Below are positions 23,117 to 35,612 of a DNA stretch of 64,000 bases, piece after piece. The position numbers and the translations under genes are program-made. Under the pieces are notes generated by a model, which saw nothing but the letters and a program-made list of their open reading frames with translations, was not told the DNA's origin and did no database searches. Position 1 is the stretch's first letter. Each line of letters opens with the position of its first letter. Source of the DNA: Culex pipiens pallens (taxonomy: Eukaryota > Arthropoda > Insecta > Diptera > Culicidae); assembly GCF_016801865.2 (NCBI RefSeq), contig NC_068939.1, positions 133,395,116 to 133,459,115 of the forward strand. The letters are read 5' to 3'.

Positions 23117-23552
23117 GGGTGCACAGCAACCCAGGAAGTTGTTGTCTTCTTATTCCAAAATTGCCAAACTTACGGATCCAATCCTGCAGGAATCTGATTG
23201 TAAAAATAGTCAAACTTTGTTGTAAATAACTGCCATGACAGTAATTTATGGAATGAATAAAAAACTATATCGATAGTTCCCGTAGTATTGAAGGTACTAA
23301 AATTTCTGTAACAGAAATCTGGGTGCAAAAGCTATGGTTGATGTGTACCGTTAACTGTTCACTCAACCAGAGCTTTTGCATAAGATTTTTATTTATTAAA
23401 AAAAAACGGAACCTATCGATAAATGTTTTTATTCATCCCCTAAAGAACTGACTAAAACGACTTTTTTACAATCAGATTGTTGCAGGATTGGGTCCGTAAG
23501 TTTGACAATTTTGGAATAATAAGACATCAACTTTCTTAGTGTATGTGCACCC
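23117..23552. mobile_element. 436-bp foldback MITE with TTAA target duplication
   Basis: Ends GGGTGCACA and TGTGCACCC are flanked by TTAA (23113-23116; 23553-23556). The inverted similarity continues inward for most of the length: GGATCCAATCCTGCAG pairs with TGCAGGATTGGGTCC, and TATCGATAGTTCC with GGAACCTATCGATA. A TTAA target with G/C-rich ends is what piggyBac- or Kolobok-type MITEs show. No coding sequence. Confidence 0.8.
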
Positions 23553-23839
23553 TTAAATCAAATGCTTTTTCAAAGTTATTTCATGATTACAGATCGACAA
23601 ATACGCCCACCTTTGAAGGAAGTTGATAAAAAAATCTGAAGAAAAAAATCGCAATAACTTTATTATGCTTGGCATATTTTGAACTTTTGTGGAACTCCAA
23701 TGTACAGTACCGCAAAAATGTAAGTAAAACCTACTTAGATATTTTGAATACAAATGATAGCCAAATAAATGGTCTAGTGTAAATGCATTTAAAATACTTT
23801 TTTAATGAAATATTGAAAGCATGGCTCGCAGAATTTGTG

Positions 23840-24095
23840 AAGTTGTGGCGCACGGTCGCTGACAGAAATTGAGTGTGCGAGAAGAAAATTTTGCTATCAT
23901 AATAGTATTATGTATTCAAATAAGTCCTTTTTATATCATCGTTGATCGGAAGGCACACTGACGGTTCGGGTCGTCGAGGTAATCAGTGTTAACCAGAAAG
24001 TCCTTTCCATAGCATCGTAGCTCGGATGGCTCGGCGACGGGTTTATATTAATTAAGTCCTCAACATAGCATCTTAGCTCGGGAGGAATAAAAAAA
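23840..24095. repeat. Short direct repeat, ~80 bp period, three diverged units
   Basis: AAGTCCTTTTTATATCATCG, AAGTCCTTTCCATAGCATCG and AAGTCCTCAACATAGCATC recur at about 23921, 23998 and 24055, each followed by GNTCGGANGG-type sequence. Origin unknown. Confidence 0.6.
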
Positions 24096-25179
24096 AAACA
24101 ATAGCTTATCCTACTAACAGTAAAAAAAAAGCAACAAGCTTAGTGATTTTTCACGCTCAAAAATTTAAAATTTCACTGGGACCTCAATTTCAAAACACCA
24201 AACTTCACGGAAATTTTGCGAACGTGAAAAATATTAAAAAAAAAAGCTATTAAAATCTTATGTTAAAGTTACGGAAACTACTTTTTATGCCTCATTGTAT
24301 GTTTTTTTCCAATAAAACTAAAAAAAAAATCTTAACTTAATTTGAACGCGACACCTAAAAACTTTTACTTATTTCGAAATAAAATTCCACGTGGTTTATG
24401 GATGGACTCGATATATATTTTGTAACCAAAATGTAGGGCATATGTATTGTCATTTATTGAACTCCTTCTTTAATGTATGATTAATATAGCTAAACATTTT
24501 TTGCAGATTTGCTACTGTTTTATCTTTGTGCATTTAATTGAATTTAATATCAAATTTACTCATTTTAAGCCAAATTTTATCAACTAACCAACCTAAACCA
24601 TTCAAATGACTTTTTTGCGACATTTTTCCAAACAAAATATTCCTATGTTTTTCATGTCACTTTTAGAAAATTAAATTAAAAATTAACAGGCAAAACTAAT
24701 TTAATCTGTAAAGAAATCTTAAAATTATATTCAAAATCATAACAGAAAACAAAAAAAAGTGAGTTCCACGGAAACCATTCATCCAAATAATCAAATATTG
24801 TGAAAATCAAACAGGACTCAGAAAAAAAAATCGAAGTGTTCTAGAAAGGTGACTTCAAAGATAGAACTATTTATTTAATCTTGAACAAATCGAGCTTGAA
24901 TCTTTAAATTTCTTTTAAAGTTATACCTTTCAAATTTAACATTAAATAAAAGTTAAATTGTTATTACGACGAATGAAAATGTTGCTAAATTCAATAAGTT
25001 TAATGAGAATTATTTGATAAACTATTATTTAGAGTATCACGAAGAAAAAAATCTGTGCAATCATCAAATAAAATATCACAATATACTTGTTCAGTCAATT
25101 TTAACAAGTTTTGGTTGAAAAAGACAAAATTTATTAAAAATAAATACCGAGAATATTTTTTTTCTTTGACGGATCACGA

Positions 25180-25870
25180 TTTATTCTAATACTTTTGTAC
25201 TAGAGCCTCTTTGATTTCAATGAAACTTTTTAGACTTGTTGTCCTAGGCCTATATAAGCCATTTTTGTGTATATGGAGCCAATTGTACTCAAAAATGACA
25301 TTTGAGAAGAGCGTTATTTAAATATTTTTGTACAAAGACATACTTGTAGGAAATTTGATAGGCTTTCTGAGAAAAATACACTGAAAGAAAAATACACGCC
25401 ACTTTTATGAGATTTTTTAATTTTTAAGTTTAAAATAAAAGTTAAATTTAAGGTGATGTCACGATTTTTTGTCGCTCAAAATTTTCGTGAAAATAGCCTA
25501 AAATGTGACAAAAAGACTCATGAAAAATGCAGGATGGTATGTTACTTCTTAAAAAAAAAAATAAAAAAAAACCATTTACTAAAACTGTTTTTTTGAAAAG
25601 TGGTCTTAACGTCAAAATTTTCAAAACTGATAATGAAAATCGATTCTCCAGACAATTTTGCATAAAAGTCTCCAAATTGACCATTGTCTCATGTCCAATC
25701 CTTGTGAAGATACTGCGGGTTTAAAAATAAAAATGTTGAAAGAAATGTTTTTTTTGTGGTTTTTGGTGATTTAGACATACTTGATTTATCAGACTCGTGA
25801 ATATTTTTACCGGAAAGCTCGGCCAATTTCCCATCAGTTTGCCTTTGACAGCTTTTGCTGTATTCTGGAG
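25180..25870 (+). repeat. Dispersed repeat, copy 1 of an inverted pair
   Basis: This stretch resembles the reverse complement of about 43860-44600: TATATAAGCCATTTTTGTGTATATGG, AAATACACGCCAC, CATGAAAAATGCAGGAT and TTTTGCATAAAAGTCTCC all have counterparts there. Similarity is patchy, with indels. It is a diverged mobile-element family of unknown class with no coding sequence. Confidence 0.65.
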
Positions 25871-26380
25871 AATTGATTTGAGAAAAATTAAAAAAAATCA
25901 CAGGATTTCACGGAAATCTTCAAATTTTACGAATTTCACGCTGTTTGCGAAATTGTGAAAATTTATTAACTCTACTGATGAGTCTGCAAATTCAAGTATT
26001 GGACTAATATTTCTACCTTTGTTGAACTCCTGGCTTGTTGGGGCTCCGTTATTGACCAGGACGTCCAAAAATTGCTCCATGGATAACAGATGAAATGTAA
26101 CCATGCTGATCATTCACGGCGCCGGCCATGGCCAGTGGTAAGATCACGGGGAAGTGGATAGGAATATTAGTCCGATACAGAGATTAGATGTTAGATTCTA
26201 GATGCTATTTGTACAAATCCTCACAATCAGTTTTGATAAACAGGAATAAAATTGTCACTTCCAGATGAATTAGAAAAAATATGAGGAAAAGATTTACATT
26301 TTTTAACGATGTATGATATTGAAGTCATGTTCAGTAAACTCAAAACAAATGTTTTGATGAAATAATAATATTAAATATTT

Positions 26381-26541
26381 GCCGAGCTTCCGTGGCCGTG
26401 ACGTTACGGGTGTCGCCTTGTAAGCGGAAGGTGATAGGTTCGATTCCTGCCTGACTCGGCAAAGTCAGATCCCTTAAAAGGCGTGCTGGTTTTCCAATCC
26501 AGAGGTTGTGAGTTCGATTCTCGCACTGGGATGATGGAGTT
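26381..26541 (+). mobile_element. SINE with two tandem tRNA-like units
   Basis: Unit 1 (26381-26460) has paired ends GCCGAG/CTCGGC, an A-box-like TGGCCGTGACGTTACGG, a TTGTAAG anticodon-loop-like core and B box GGTTCGATTCC. Unit 2 (26466-26535) has ATCCC/GGGAT ends and AGTTCGATTCT. Two tRNA-related units in tandem recall the organisation described for the Culex SINE Twin, but I cannot confirm the family. Mismatched stems and the doubling argue against functional tRNA genes. Confidence 0.65.
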
Positions 26542-28902
26542 TTTTTTAAACATACTTTTTTTAACACGATTTTGATACTTTTCGAGATTTTAGCTTATAC
26601 ATTTGGTATAAAAACTTCAAAACGAAAACAAAATCACCGATAGAATATAAAAAAATTCCCTGACTCGGGACAGTTCCTCAACAAGCTCCTGGTGATTTAG
26701 CGAGGTTCATTCAAGTTTATTAAAAATAACCTATAGCCTAGCTGTAGTCTATCCAGTCTTGAGCTATCTCGTTTGAGAAAAAAAACTCGTTGCTCCACCA
26801 ACTTTCGTCGGTGAGATTAGTGAGAAAAATAACTAAATTTTGAGATAATTTCATCGTTAGTCTATAGTTTATACCATGAAGTAAGCAAATAAAGCAATAT
26901 ATACTAAAAAAATTGAGTTAGCCTTTTTTCTGAAAAAATATAAGTCAGGTCACAAGTTTTCCCGTTTCTCATTTCAACTCAACACTATTCCGGTACCTCA
27001 TTGGAAAAGCCCCAGTGCGGAAATAATTCAATATCGTTCGACGCACAAGCCCCTCATTGCTGGCTGGTTGGCATTATTTTCCCTTAATTTCATTTCATCC
27101 ACTACCGATCAACCACTCCACCACCGTTGCGCCGTCCTCTGGAGAACGATTTGCCCTGTTGTTACAAGCTCACTCGCGCGCGCTCTCTCTCTCTCTCTCT
27201 CTCTACATCATAAGCACTCTGCTGAACTTCACCGGGCCCCGTCGAGAGTCTCGAGCGCCGAGAGCCAATCTACATAACAGCACCATTTTTCTTGTTTGTA
27301 AATCCAGCTAACGGCCACAGCAGCGCCGAGACCTGGGCTCTGACGGTGGAAAACGAGATGACGAAACCTGGGGTGAAGTTGTTTGCAGGCCTCACAGCTG
27401 AAGAACACACCGAAGTCCGCGCCCCAGAAAACGCCGTTTTGCGAGCATCCTGCGATCCTTGGTGACCTGGAGTTCAACTGGGGCGACCATTTCTTCGACC
27501 AGCTTCCAGGAGGTCCCAACTTGGGTCGGGTCGGACCTCCGAGAACCCCAGAAATTGAGCCTTGTTTGCGCACATGTTCAGACCGTTCAGATCTGTGCAA
27601 GCCCGGGGAAGTAACGTCTCTCTTTCCAAACCAAGTGCTGCCGCCGCTAGGCCTCAGCTGATGAAGCTGTGTGTGCCGTATTCGTCCTCCGTATCGTCGA
27701 ACTTGACTGGGACTTGATATTTCCGAAAGCATCGCCGCCGCGCGCTTCTTCACGCGCGCGTTCCCTCCTTTTCCCCACTCTTTATTTATCATGTTTATGG
27801 TCATCATTTTCAAATATATCAAATTTATAGAGTTGCATTTAATTACCCTTCCCCCCGAAAAAACGAAAACCGAGCACCAACCGAAAAGATCCCCGCGACT
27901 TATTGGAGGCAATTTAGTCAAAGACGCGTCGTCGTCGTCGTCGGCTGGCAGTGAGAAATTAGAGATCTTTATAATAGTGTCACGCTTCGCGATACGGTGC
28001 GAAGTTTCGTGGCTTGCGTCGAGCGCGCGCTAGAAAGGGTTATAAAGTGGTCATCTGCGACGCGGTAAATTAACCTAAAAAAGCTAATTTTAGAGGATTT
28101 TTCGAAAATGGCATACGGCACTCGCTAGGCCCTGGCGCACGTGGTGGTGGGATAGTAAAATTGTTGCACTTTAATGTTATCTCACTCGGGTTGATTGCGT
28201 CTTACGGGACTGGATGGGAGGTAGTAAATCATACGGTAGATTTGGCTGAAAAGTTGTCATTTCCAAGCGATATCTTAAAATGTTTATGCCGAGTTTTTAC
28301 GTGTTCTTGAAAACAGTTAATTTTTAGAAAAAAAAATTGTTTAATCAATTGAATCTAAATTACACGTAAACTTTGTCCACTTTGGAGATTTTAAAACGAT
28401 TTAATAAGTCATAAAGGGACTTAATTTTAATCGATTAGAATCATTTGTGAAGCTGTAACTCAGAATCAAATTAATTTTAAGCCTTTTTAGGAGTACTTTT
28501 CTTTCAAGAATCATCTAACATTTCATATTACCGAATAGTCTTGATTTAAAAAAAAGTTCAAAATATTGTTTTCGAAAATATTGAAAAGTCACGAATATTT
28601 CATATTTTAACATTGTAAATCGGACCATTAGTTGCTGAGATATCGACATTAGAAAATGGTGGGTTGTTTGGGTGAGACTTAAAAAACATCAATTCTCCTG
28701 TTTTTAAAACTTTGCATGGCAATATCTTAGCAACTAAGGGTCGTATAAACCAAGTTCTAAAAGCAAAATACAGAGAATTTTCCAGCTTTTAAAAATATTT
28801 TTTTCAAAAGTGGGCAAACATGGGCACTTATTAAAAAAAATTGCGACTATTTTCAAAAAAACTTCCCTAAAAACGGCTATAACTTGAAAACGGTGAACTT
28901 TA

Positions 28903-30915
28903 GGCCGTTGCAAATATTTTTCAAGGTTTATGTCGACCCCCCCCCCTTCAAAATTGGTTCGAAAAATCAGGGGGCCAAAAAATATTTTCAGAAAACTGGA
29001 TAATTTTAATGGAAATAGAAGTCAAATCAACTCAAAACAATTTAAAACGACTTTTCTGCATCAATAATCATATTTAGCTTATTTGGGATTGTTTGAAAAT
29101 ATTTTAAATTTTTATGAAATTACAATGTTTAGCAGCGCAAAAACTTGTTTTTACCCACAAAAATAAAATTTTCGCCAATACCCGGTCATGCCCCGGTTTT
29201 GCACTGACCCGGTTTTGATTCGTTCAGCTGCCTCGGTTAAGCAAGGTCCAGTGCTTAACTGAAGCACAGATCTTATGGGATGTTGGCTATATGGGAGACA
29301 TTGGCTACAATCGTATGGAATATCTTACAAACAATTATAGTGTTTTGGAATCGGGATGATGTCAGCTATCGATTGCACTTATAATTACAACATGTCGAAA
29401 AAATACTCAAAATTATTGTTATTGCAATATGGGTATCAAATGATCAGGGTTTTTTTTTTATACATTTCGAAGGTATTTTTTTTAAATACTAAAATTTTTC
29501 ACAAAACTACGTATTTTTGAAATAATCACTAAAAATTTATTTTTCACAAATGATCGGAATTTTTGTATACATTTCGAATGTAATGATAACATTTTTTTAA
29601 ATACTAAAAAATTATCACAAAACTACTTATTTTCGAAAAAAAAAAATCGTATTTTCTAAAAAAATACTCCAAATTTCAATGTTCCAAATTTATTACATTC
29701 GAAATGTTTGAAAAATCACAACTGAAATTTTGAAGGTTTTTTTTTCGAAAGTACGTAGTTTTGTGAAAATTTTGAGTATTTAAAAAAAAGGTTGTTATAA
29801 CATTCAAAATGTATAAAAAAATTCCCACCATTTGATACCCATATTACAAAACTGAAATTTTGAGTATTTTTTTGAAAATAGTTATGACATTTGAAATGTA
29901 TGACAAAAACACAATCATTTCGACGTCGTCGTGCTATCTTGTCGCACCCGCCATTTTGACGTTCCGAGAAAAACGCGTTTTAATGTTTGACTTTTAATAT
30001 TCAAAAACGAGAGCACGCAATGTAAACAATAACAAACACGTTTTGTTTGGCTGACCATTCTGTGCATTGTCCCAAAGTTTGGTTGAAGTTGGTTGCTGGA
30101 GTCCCGAGTTATAATTACAAATGTTTACGGTAGTCTAGCTTGTACGTGCGACAAACGCATCCTGACTTTCCTGGCCTGAAATCCCTTTGGCCTTTTGTCG
30201 CACTTACATCAATTTTCATGGAGTGACAAGATAGCACGACAAGATTGAAACTACTTTCATATGTAAAGTGACAAAAATGCACGGAGTTTTTTCGGTTTTT
30301 GTTGAATATCTCAGGATTGAAATCGAATTTTGGGGATCTGTGAAGGTCAAAAGGTGAGGCATTGTGAGCTGCACAAAATGGCGTTCTTAACTCAATTTGG
30401 CCCAAAATGCACGTACGACAAGTTAGCACGATGGCGACGATTTGATACCCATATTGCAATAACAATTATTTTAAGGTTTTATTAGAGATAAAAATTGCAT
30501 TTCCAAAATTCAGGAAAAATACGTATTTTTGTGAAAATTTTTATGTAACTATAATTACAATGGATAGCTGCCATCAGCCGATTACAAAAAACTTTATTTT
30601 TTTATTTTGCATGATTTTTTATTCGATTATAGATAATGTCACCCATATAGCCAAAATCCCATAAGCTCTGTGCTGCAGTTAAGTACGCCTCGGTTTTGCA
30701 TCCCCCATATGCGGTACTAAACCGAGGCATGACTGTGCTTAGAAATTTTGGAAACTTATGAATGCAAAAGTACTGGACAGGTGTATAATGCATTTTAAAA
30801 CCACTTTTTTTCATTCAAATGTTGAAACCGTGGCCTGTTTTTTCAATTTTTTAACGCCCCCTTGACTTTGGTCAGAGTCGAGGGACATAAACTTCAACAA
30901 ATATTTACAACGGCC
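28903..30915. mobile_element. 2013-bp PIF/Harbinger-like non-autonomous element
   Basis: Ends GGCCGTTG and CAACGGCC are flanked by TTA (28900-28902, 30916-30918). TIR similarity runs about 35 bp (AAATATTT, GTTTATGTC). A second inverted pair lies inside: about 29165-29400 against 30540-30760, sharing ATGGCTATATGGG-like and CACAGATCTTATGGGA-like sequence. The TWA target and GG...CC ends match the Harbinger superfamily. The core (29400-29900) is built of TCACAAAACTACGTATTTT-type repeats also found at 38.5-40.7 kb. No transposase is encoded. Confidence 0.75.
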
Positions 30916-30968
30916 TTATGAAAATTTCACAAAAGTACTTTTTTTTATTGGAAATTAGATTTTATATC

Positions 30969-31678
30969 GAAAAATGAAGTTGAAAAGAGGAGCGGCCGTG
31001 GCTGACTGGTTACGGTGTTCGCTTTGTAAGCGAATGGTTCTGGGTTTGATACCCATCTGCTCCCAACGAGAAAGTTAAGAACACATGAATTTGAAATGAT
31101 GAATATGAACGAAAAATCAAAGTCGCTCTAGGCGGGGTTCGATCCCCCGTCCTTTGGATTGGTAAGCAAAAATGCTAACTACTAGGCCATGACGAACTTG
31201 GTGAGCGTGGACTGGAATTAGGAATACTGTTACAGAGAGCGAGTTGTGGCGCTATAACCACGGCAAATAGTGTCCAGGGCATTCGTGGAAATACAATGTC
31301 CCATCCCAGAGGGTCCCGGAGTACCAAACCTTCTTAGCATGGTGCTCCCAACGAATACAACCAAATCTCGGAGCGTATGGTGGTGTGTCCTCACGCTTCT
31401 TCCTCCCTTGTCGATTCAGAATTGTGTTGTTGTTCGAACACTCAGTGCTCAAACTCAACCCAATTACGAGTCATCTCTGCGATACGGCTTTACGCAGTAG
31501 GCCTGGCCGCTTTAACGCTTGTGATGTTTCAATGCATTCCGATGCAATGGCGCACTACAAATGTTAATAAATGACAAAAAGAGTGCTAGGCGTCATGTAA
31601 CCTAAGGCACTCTCCAGGATCCCATCGAAAGATTGGCTGCGCTAGGGTCTGATTAGATTAGAAAAATGAAGTTGAAAA
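30969..31678 (+). mobile_element. Full-length tRNA-headed SINE-like element with 18-bp target duplication
   Basis: The 18-bp direct repeat GAAAAATGAAGTTGAAAA lies at 30969-30986 and 31661-31678. Between them (30987-31660, 674 bp) are a plus-strand tRNA-like head (about 30991-31066, CGCTTTGTAAGCG anticodon arm, GGGTTTGATACCC T arm) and an opposed tRNA-like segment (31130-31193, minus). A unique body and a short GATTAGATTAG tail complete it. Long target duplications and a repeated tail indicate LINE-driven retrotransposition. It encodes no reverse transcriptase, and the short frames at 31252-31574 are unsupported as genes. Confidence 0.8.
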
Positions 31679-33380
31679 ATTGTTGCGAACTATATTTCGA
31701 TTTTTAAAAAAAATCAGTATTGATTCAAAAATTCATAAATTGGTCAAAGATTTTTTGCACATTTTGGAAATTTCTGACAGGTTGGCATTTGATGTCTCTT
31801 AAAACATATACAAAAATAAAAAAAAGTGTTTTTGTTTGAAAATCAAGTTTTAGTGACAAAAAGTTAAATAAAACATAAGCTGCAATTTCAAAAATCTGTC
31901 AAAAATAAAACGTTCACAAGATACTTATTTATGAATTATTATTAGCATTGGCAAAGACCGTTACCAAAAGGAAGAAGAACTTTATGAATGAGTTGATGAT
32001 GCAAAACTATGCCTTTTTGATCACATAAATAGTAACCATAACGTTTCCGTTAAGTATAAAATTTATGAAATGGCTTTCAACCAAAAGTCATTGTATGAAT
32101 TGTGTAAGAAGTTTGAATTGAAAAAGAGTAAATTGCTTAGAAATTGTCCAACTTGGTGATTGCTTTTCTAGTAAAGTCATTATCGATTTATTTATGTGAC
32201 GCACTACCGACAGTGTCGACTTAAAAAATCCAAAGTACTCAACTCGTTGACAGTTGGCGTCATGTTAAAGTGTCAGGCGCGGAATTAATCTGGTGAAAGC
32301 GATCAGCTGTTGTTGAAATTTCATCCAGCCCTACGCAAGCTCGACTTGTTTTGGCTCGGTTGAGCAACGTGCGTGACTCTGACTTCTGGCAAAGAAGTTC
32401 GGGCGGCATTCTTGGGACGAAGTTAATTCATCGTCAGTGGAGATTCTAGCTTGTTAGAACTCAACTCGCGGAGTTGTTTCCCTGCCATTGTTTATCCCCA
32501 GCGGTAGAACCGAACATGCTGAACTACCTACGGTGGCGACAAACACCGCGTTGAGCAACATCTTCTCAACAACATGGGCCAATGTTTTGCGCGAGGTGGT
32601 TCCTCCATCAAGCATCGGGGTTGACATTTTCACGTACAGCGATATTGCCACAGAGTGTTACAGCCGGCGGAGAGTGCGATGAAATGTTGTTTACTTTCGA
32701 CTCCGGCCTTAATAAGCCCTTTCCGACCAGCAGCGCAGCGGAGAACGTCAAGCGGTGACAATTTCTTCAAGTGCTTGAAATGCAGCTTCTTGGTCGGGGG
32801 TTCTCCACTTGATTTTAGGTTAAAGTATTAAGGATAATTCTATCCTATTCTATCTTCGAAATCGTGAACTTTGTTCATGAATTTTGTAACAACGAATGAA
32901 TTGATTCAAAAACTTCGTGAACATTATGCACGAGCACGGGAATTGATTGATTTAATCGGATGCCTATCGCTCAGTTTGAGCACCCCTGGTCTACTTTCAT
33001 TACGGTGACAACTGGGGCCCAGGTACGGCACCTCCACCGTCGCTAGAACGCGAAGTGGTCGCCGCCAGAACATCACACGCTCTAGATTATTAATGTGGTG
33101 AATAAAGATTTTAATGTTTCACGTAATTGCGGCGCATTTGCGTGAAGATTTCAGCTCGGCGCAGTAGCGCTGAGACATGAGATGTGTGCGGTACTAAACT
33201 GCTGCTGCCTTGGGCCGACTGATGACACCGTGTGACGTGTCCCCGCACAACCGTCAATGGAGAGAGAGGGGAAGGGGTACCTTAAGTGGAGTGTCGCATC
33301 TTCACCCGCGCCCGATGAGTGGCAGCTTTCTTTGTTCTCTCGCTCGCTGGTGGCAATTAAGTAGCTCAACTGGAATAAAT

Positions 33381-33920
33381 CGCACTGATTAAAGAGATCT
33401 CTTGCTAGCGGGATAAGTTACAGCTTAAGAAAAGTCGTGCGAAATTTGCTGGTTCGGATCATATGGGATCGTAAAGAGAGTTTCCGTGCAACTTCTGTGA
33501 TTTAATTAGTTCAATTAATTCTAGATTGCGGATGAATGTTGCGTAATTAAGAAGTGACACGAGCTACTCGTTACCGGGTGTTCAAATAGGATTGACCAGG
33601 GTTATCTACCCATTATTTGCAGCTGACATGTTGAAAGTTATTCATTCACTCAACTGTAAATTTATTTGCTAAGTGTCATTTTATGGGAAATTTAATGTAC
33701 TTTTCGAATCTACATTAACCCAGAAGGGTCATTATTTCATTTAGAACATTTTTTTTTTCATTTTAAAATTTCGTGTTTTTTCTAACTTTGCAGGGTTATT
33801 TTTTAGAGTGTAGCAATGTTCTACAAAGTTTGTAGAACAGACAATTACAAAAATTTTGATATATAAACATAAGGGATTTGCTTATAAACATTTCGAGTTT
33901 TCGCGATTTTACGAAAAAAA
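33381..33920. repeat. Copy B of the duplicated locus (empty-site allele)
   Basis: This is near-identical to 1-250 plus 3637-3927 but without the 3384-bp insertion. It provides the pre-insertion sequence across 33628-33633. Its right part (33635-33925) belongs to the foldback-arm family seen at 45885-46130 and 53885-54090. Confidence 0.9.
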
Positions 33921-34217
33921 GGTTTAAAAAATAACTCCGTCTTGACACACCCTGAAAATAACTGCAAGTGCGACAGCTGGGCAAAGGGATTTCAGGTCTG
34001 GCATTTGACACACGTACATGCCCGATTACCGTAAACATTTGAATTTATGACTCGGAAAATCGGCAACCGAGTTCAACCAAACTTGACCTGAACAATGCAC
34101 AGAATGGCCAACCAAACAAACCGTGTTTGTTATTGTTTATATTACGTGCTCTATTTTTTGTTTATTAAATGTCAAGGACATTGTCTGGCCCCGCCTAAAC
34201 ATAAAAGCAAGCATCAG

Positions 34218-34290
34218 TTAACCGGAATTTGATCCCTGCTCCTTATGATAGTGAGACGGAAGCTACTACTTTTAAGTCACTGAGATGTTG
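34218..34290 (-). mobile_element. Diverged tRNA-like SINE head
   Basis: The minus strand reads CAGTGACTTAAAAGTAGTAGCTTCCG and then GGGATCAAATTCC, the same layout as the minus-strand unit at 20402-20330. Stems are broken. A fragment, not a gene. Confidence 0.5.
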
Positions 34291-35612
34291 AATCTTTCAG
34301 GTGTCTTTAAAATCGGGGCCCAAATTAGAAACATTCGGTGGTTTATTGACAAAACAAAATTTCATAGGCTTTCCAATCCTCAATCGAATTGATTGATTCA
34401 ATGACGTGTGACGTAGCAAAAATAGAACTCCCCCCCCTCAAATTGCCAACACCACGTGTTCTGGTTTGTTCACTTTGGCCAATTGGATTCCAGCTAATTC
34501 CGGGCCGGGCTAATCTGACAGAGCTCCCCGTTTTCGGCACTCGCACACAAATATCGTATCGTTGCGTCAACGTGCCACAAGAGGCATGTTTGACGTTTAC
34601 ATGGCGCGTCGGCGACGGTTTTATTTTTACCCGCCATTTCCATTACACATTTTCGCACGCGTCACTGTTTGTGTGTGTGTCTGTTTGGGGATAAACGCGT
34701 CTAAATAGGAAGCAGCTAATTGTGGAAAATTGCTTTTCTTCCTCCCTCTGGCAATGTCTCAGATGAGTTGGGGAGGAAGATGGGCGAAGGGGGCGTCCTG
34801 AAGACTTCAACCCACCCACCTTAGACCCCGTCACCCCAGAATGAACTTGGATGGTTCCGTAGGGTGGCCAGCTTTTTGTAGATTTTTATGTATCGTAACA
34901 GGGTAACGACGCGTCCAAAATATAGCTGTATTGGTGACAGCGCTCAACTCTCTCAATGTGAGTTTACGTTAGTTAATTTCTCTCGGTACGGTATGTCCAC
35001 GCATCCTTCTCCCCTGACGATTCTTTGAAATGTGACCCGTTCACAGAATTCTCTCTGCGGTTAGATTTGATTAGATATGATTCAAATTCTCAAAACAAAC
35101 TGAAAGAAATTGCTAGAAAAAATAAACAGTTTTTTAATCATCGACCTGGTAACTCTACCCGCCAGTGGTCCGTTTATTTACATTCCAAGTGTGACTGTTG
35201 CAGCTTCTTGGACCGTCCTCCCGCTGCTGCTCCTGCTGCCAAATTCTTCCGATCCGGCCGGCGGTGTGCCGCCACTAGCGTTAAATATAGCCGTGGCCGG
35301 ACGTGGCCAGCTTCGACGCATTGTACAAAGTGTTTAAATTAAGGAAGGGCTATAAATAGCCATTCCCGTGGTTTACTTTCTCCCAGCATGGAAAAAGAAC
35401 CGCGCGGGGGCCCATCGTCAGTCAGTGGCCGGAGATTTGCACTGTCGTGACGGTGTCTGGTTGTCGCGCAGTGATCGTATTGTTTTGGGAGGGAAGGAAA
35501 TGGTTGTGAGGTTCTTTTTCATGAACTATCGAAAATAGATGCTTTTAAACAGAAATAACAACAATAAGAAGAATTTAGATAATTGATTTCGTTTGATAAA
35601 ACATGGTTTAAG

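Larger units (their letters stand above)
23558..28902. other. Intergenic stretch: AT-rich, then a unique GC-rich island
   Basis: Apart from the repeats listed, 23.6-26.9 kb is AT-rich and featureless. The segment 26.95-28.1 kb is unique and GC-rich, with a CT run (27181-27204, GAGA-like) and GTC repeats (27927-27943). Overlapping frames on both strands (27229-27921 minus; 27383-27661 plus) have no recognisable domain. A promoter or enhancer is plausible but unproven. Confidence 0.4.
30919..35606. other. Intergenic stretch around copy B of the duplicated locus
   Basis: The segment 31.7-32.2 kb is AT-rich and repeat-like. The segment 32.2-33.6 kb is unique and GC-rich, with no convincing gene. 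After the repeat (33631-33925) and a tRNA-like segment (34218-34290), 34.4-35.5 kb is again unique with CpG-rich tracts. Frames such as 34389-34694 and 35025-35342 have no recognisable domains. Confidence 0.4.

Noticed and set aside
26381..26460. Possible functional tRNA gene
   Set aside because: Acceptor and anticodon stems have mismatches, and a second tRNA-like unit follows directly, as in a SINE.
27229..27921. 230-codon minus frame
   Set aside because: It overlaps plus frames in a GC-rich island, has no domain, and no splice or start context stands out.
31252..31574. Cluster of 60-76-codon frames
   Set aside because: They overlap on both strands inside the SINE-like element bounded by an 18-bp duplication.
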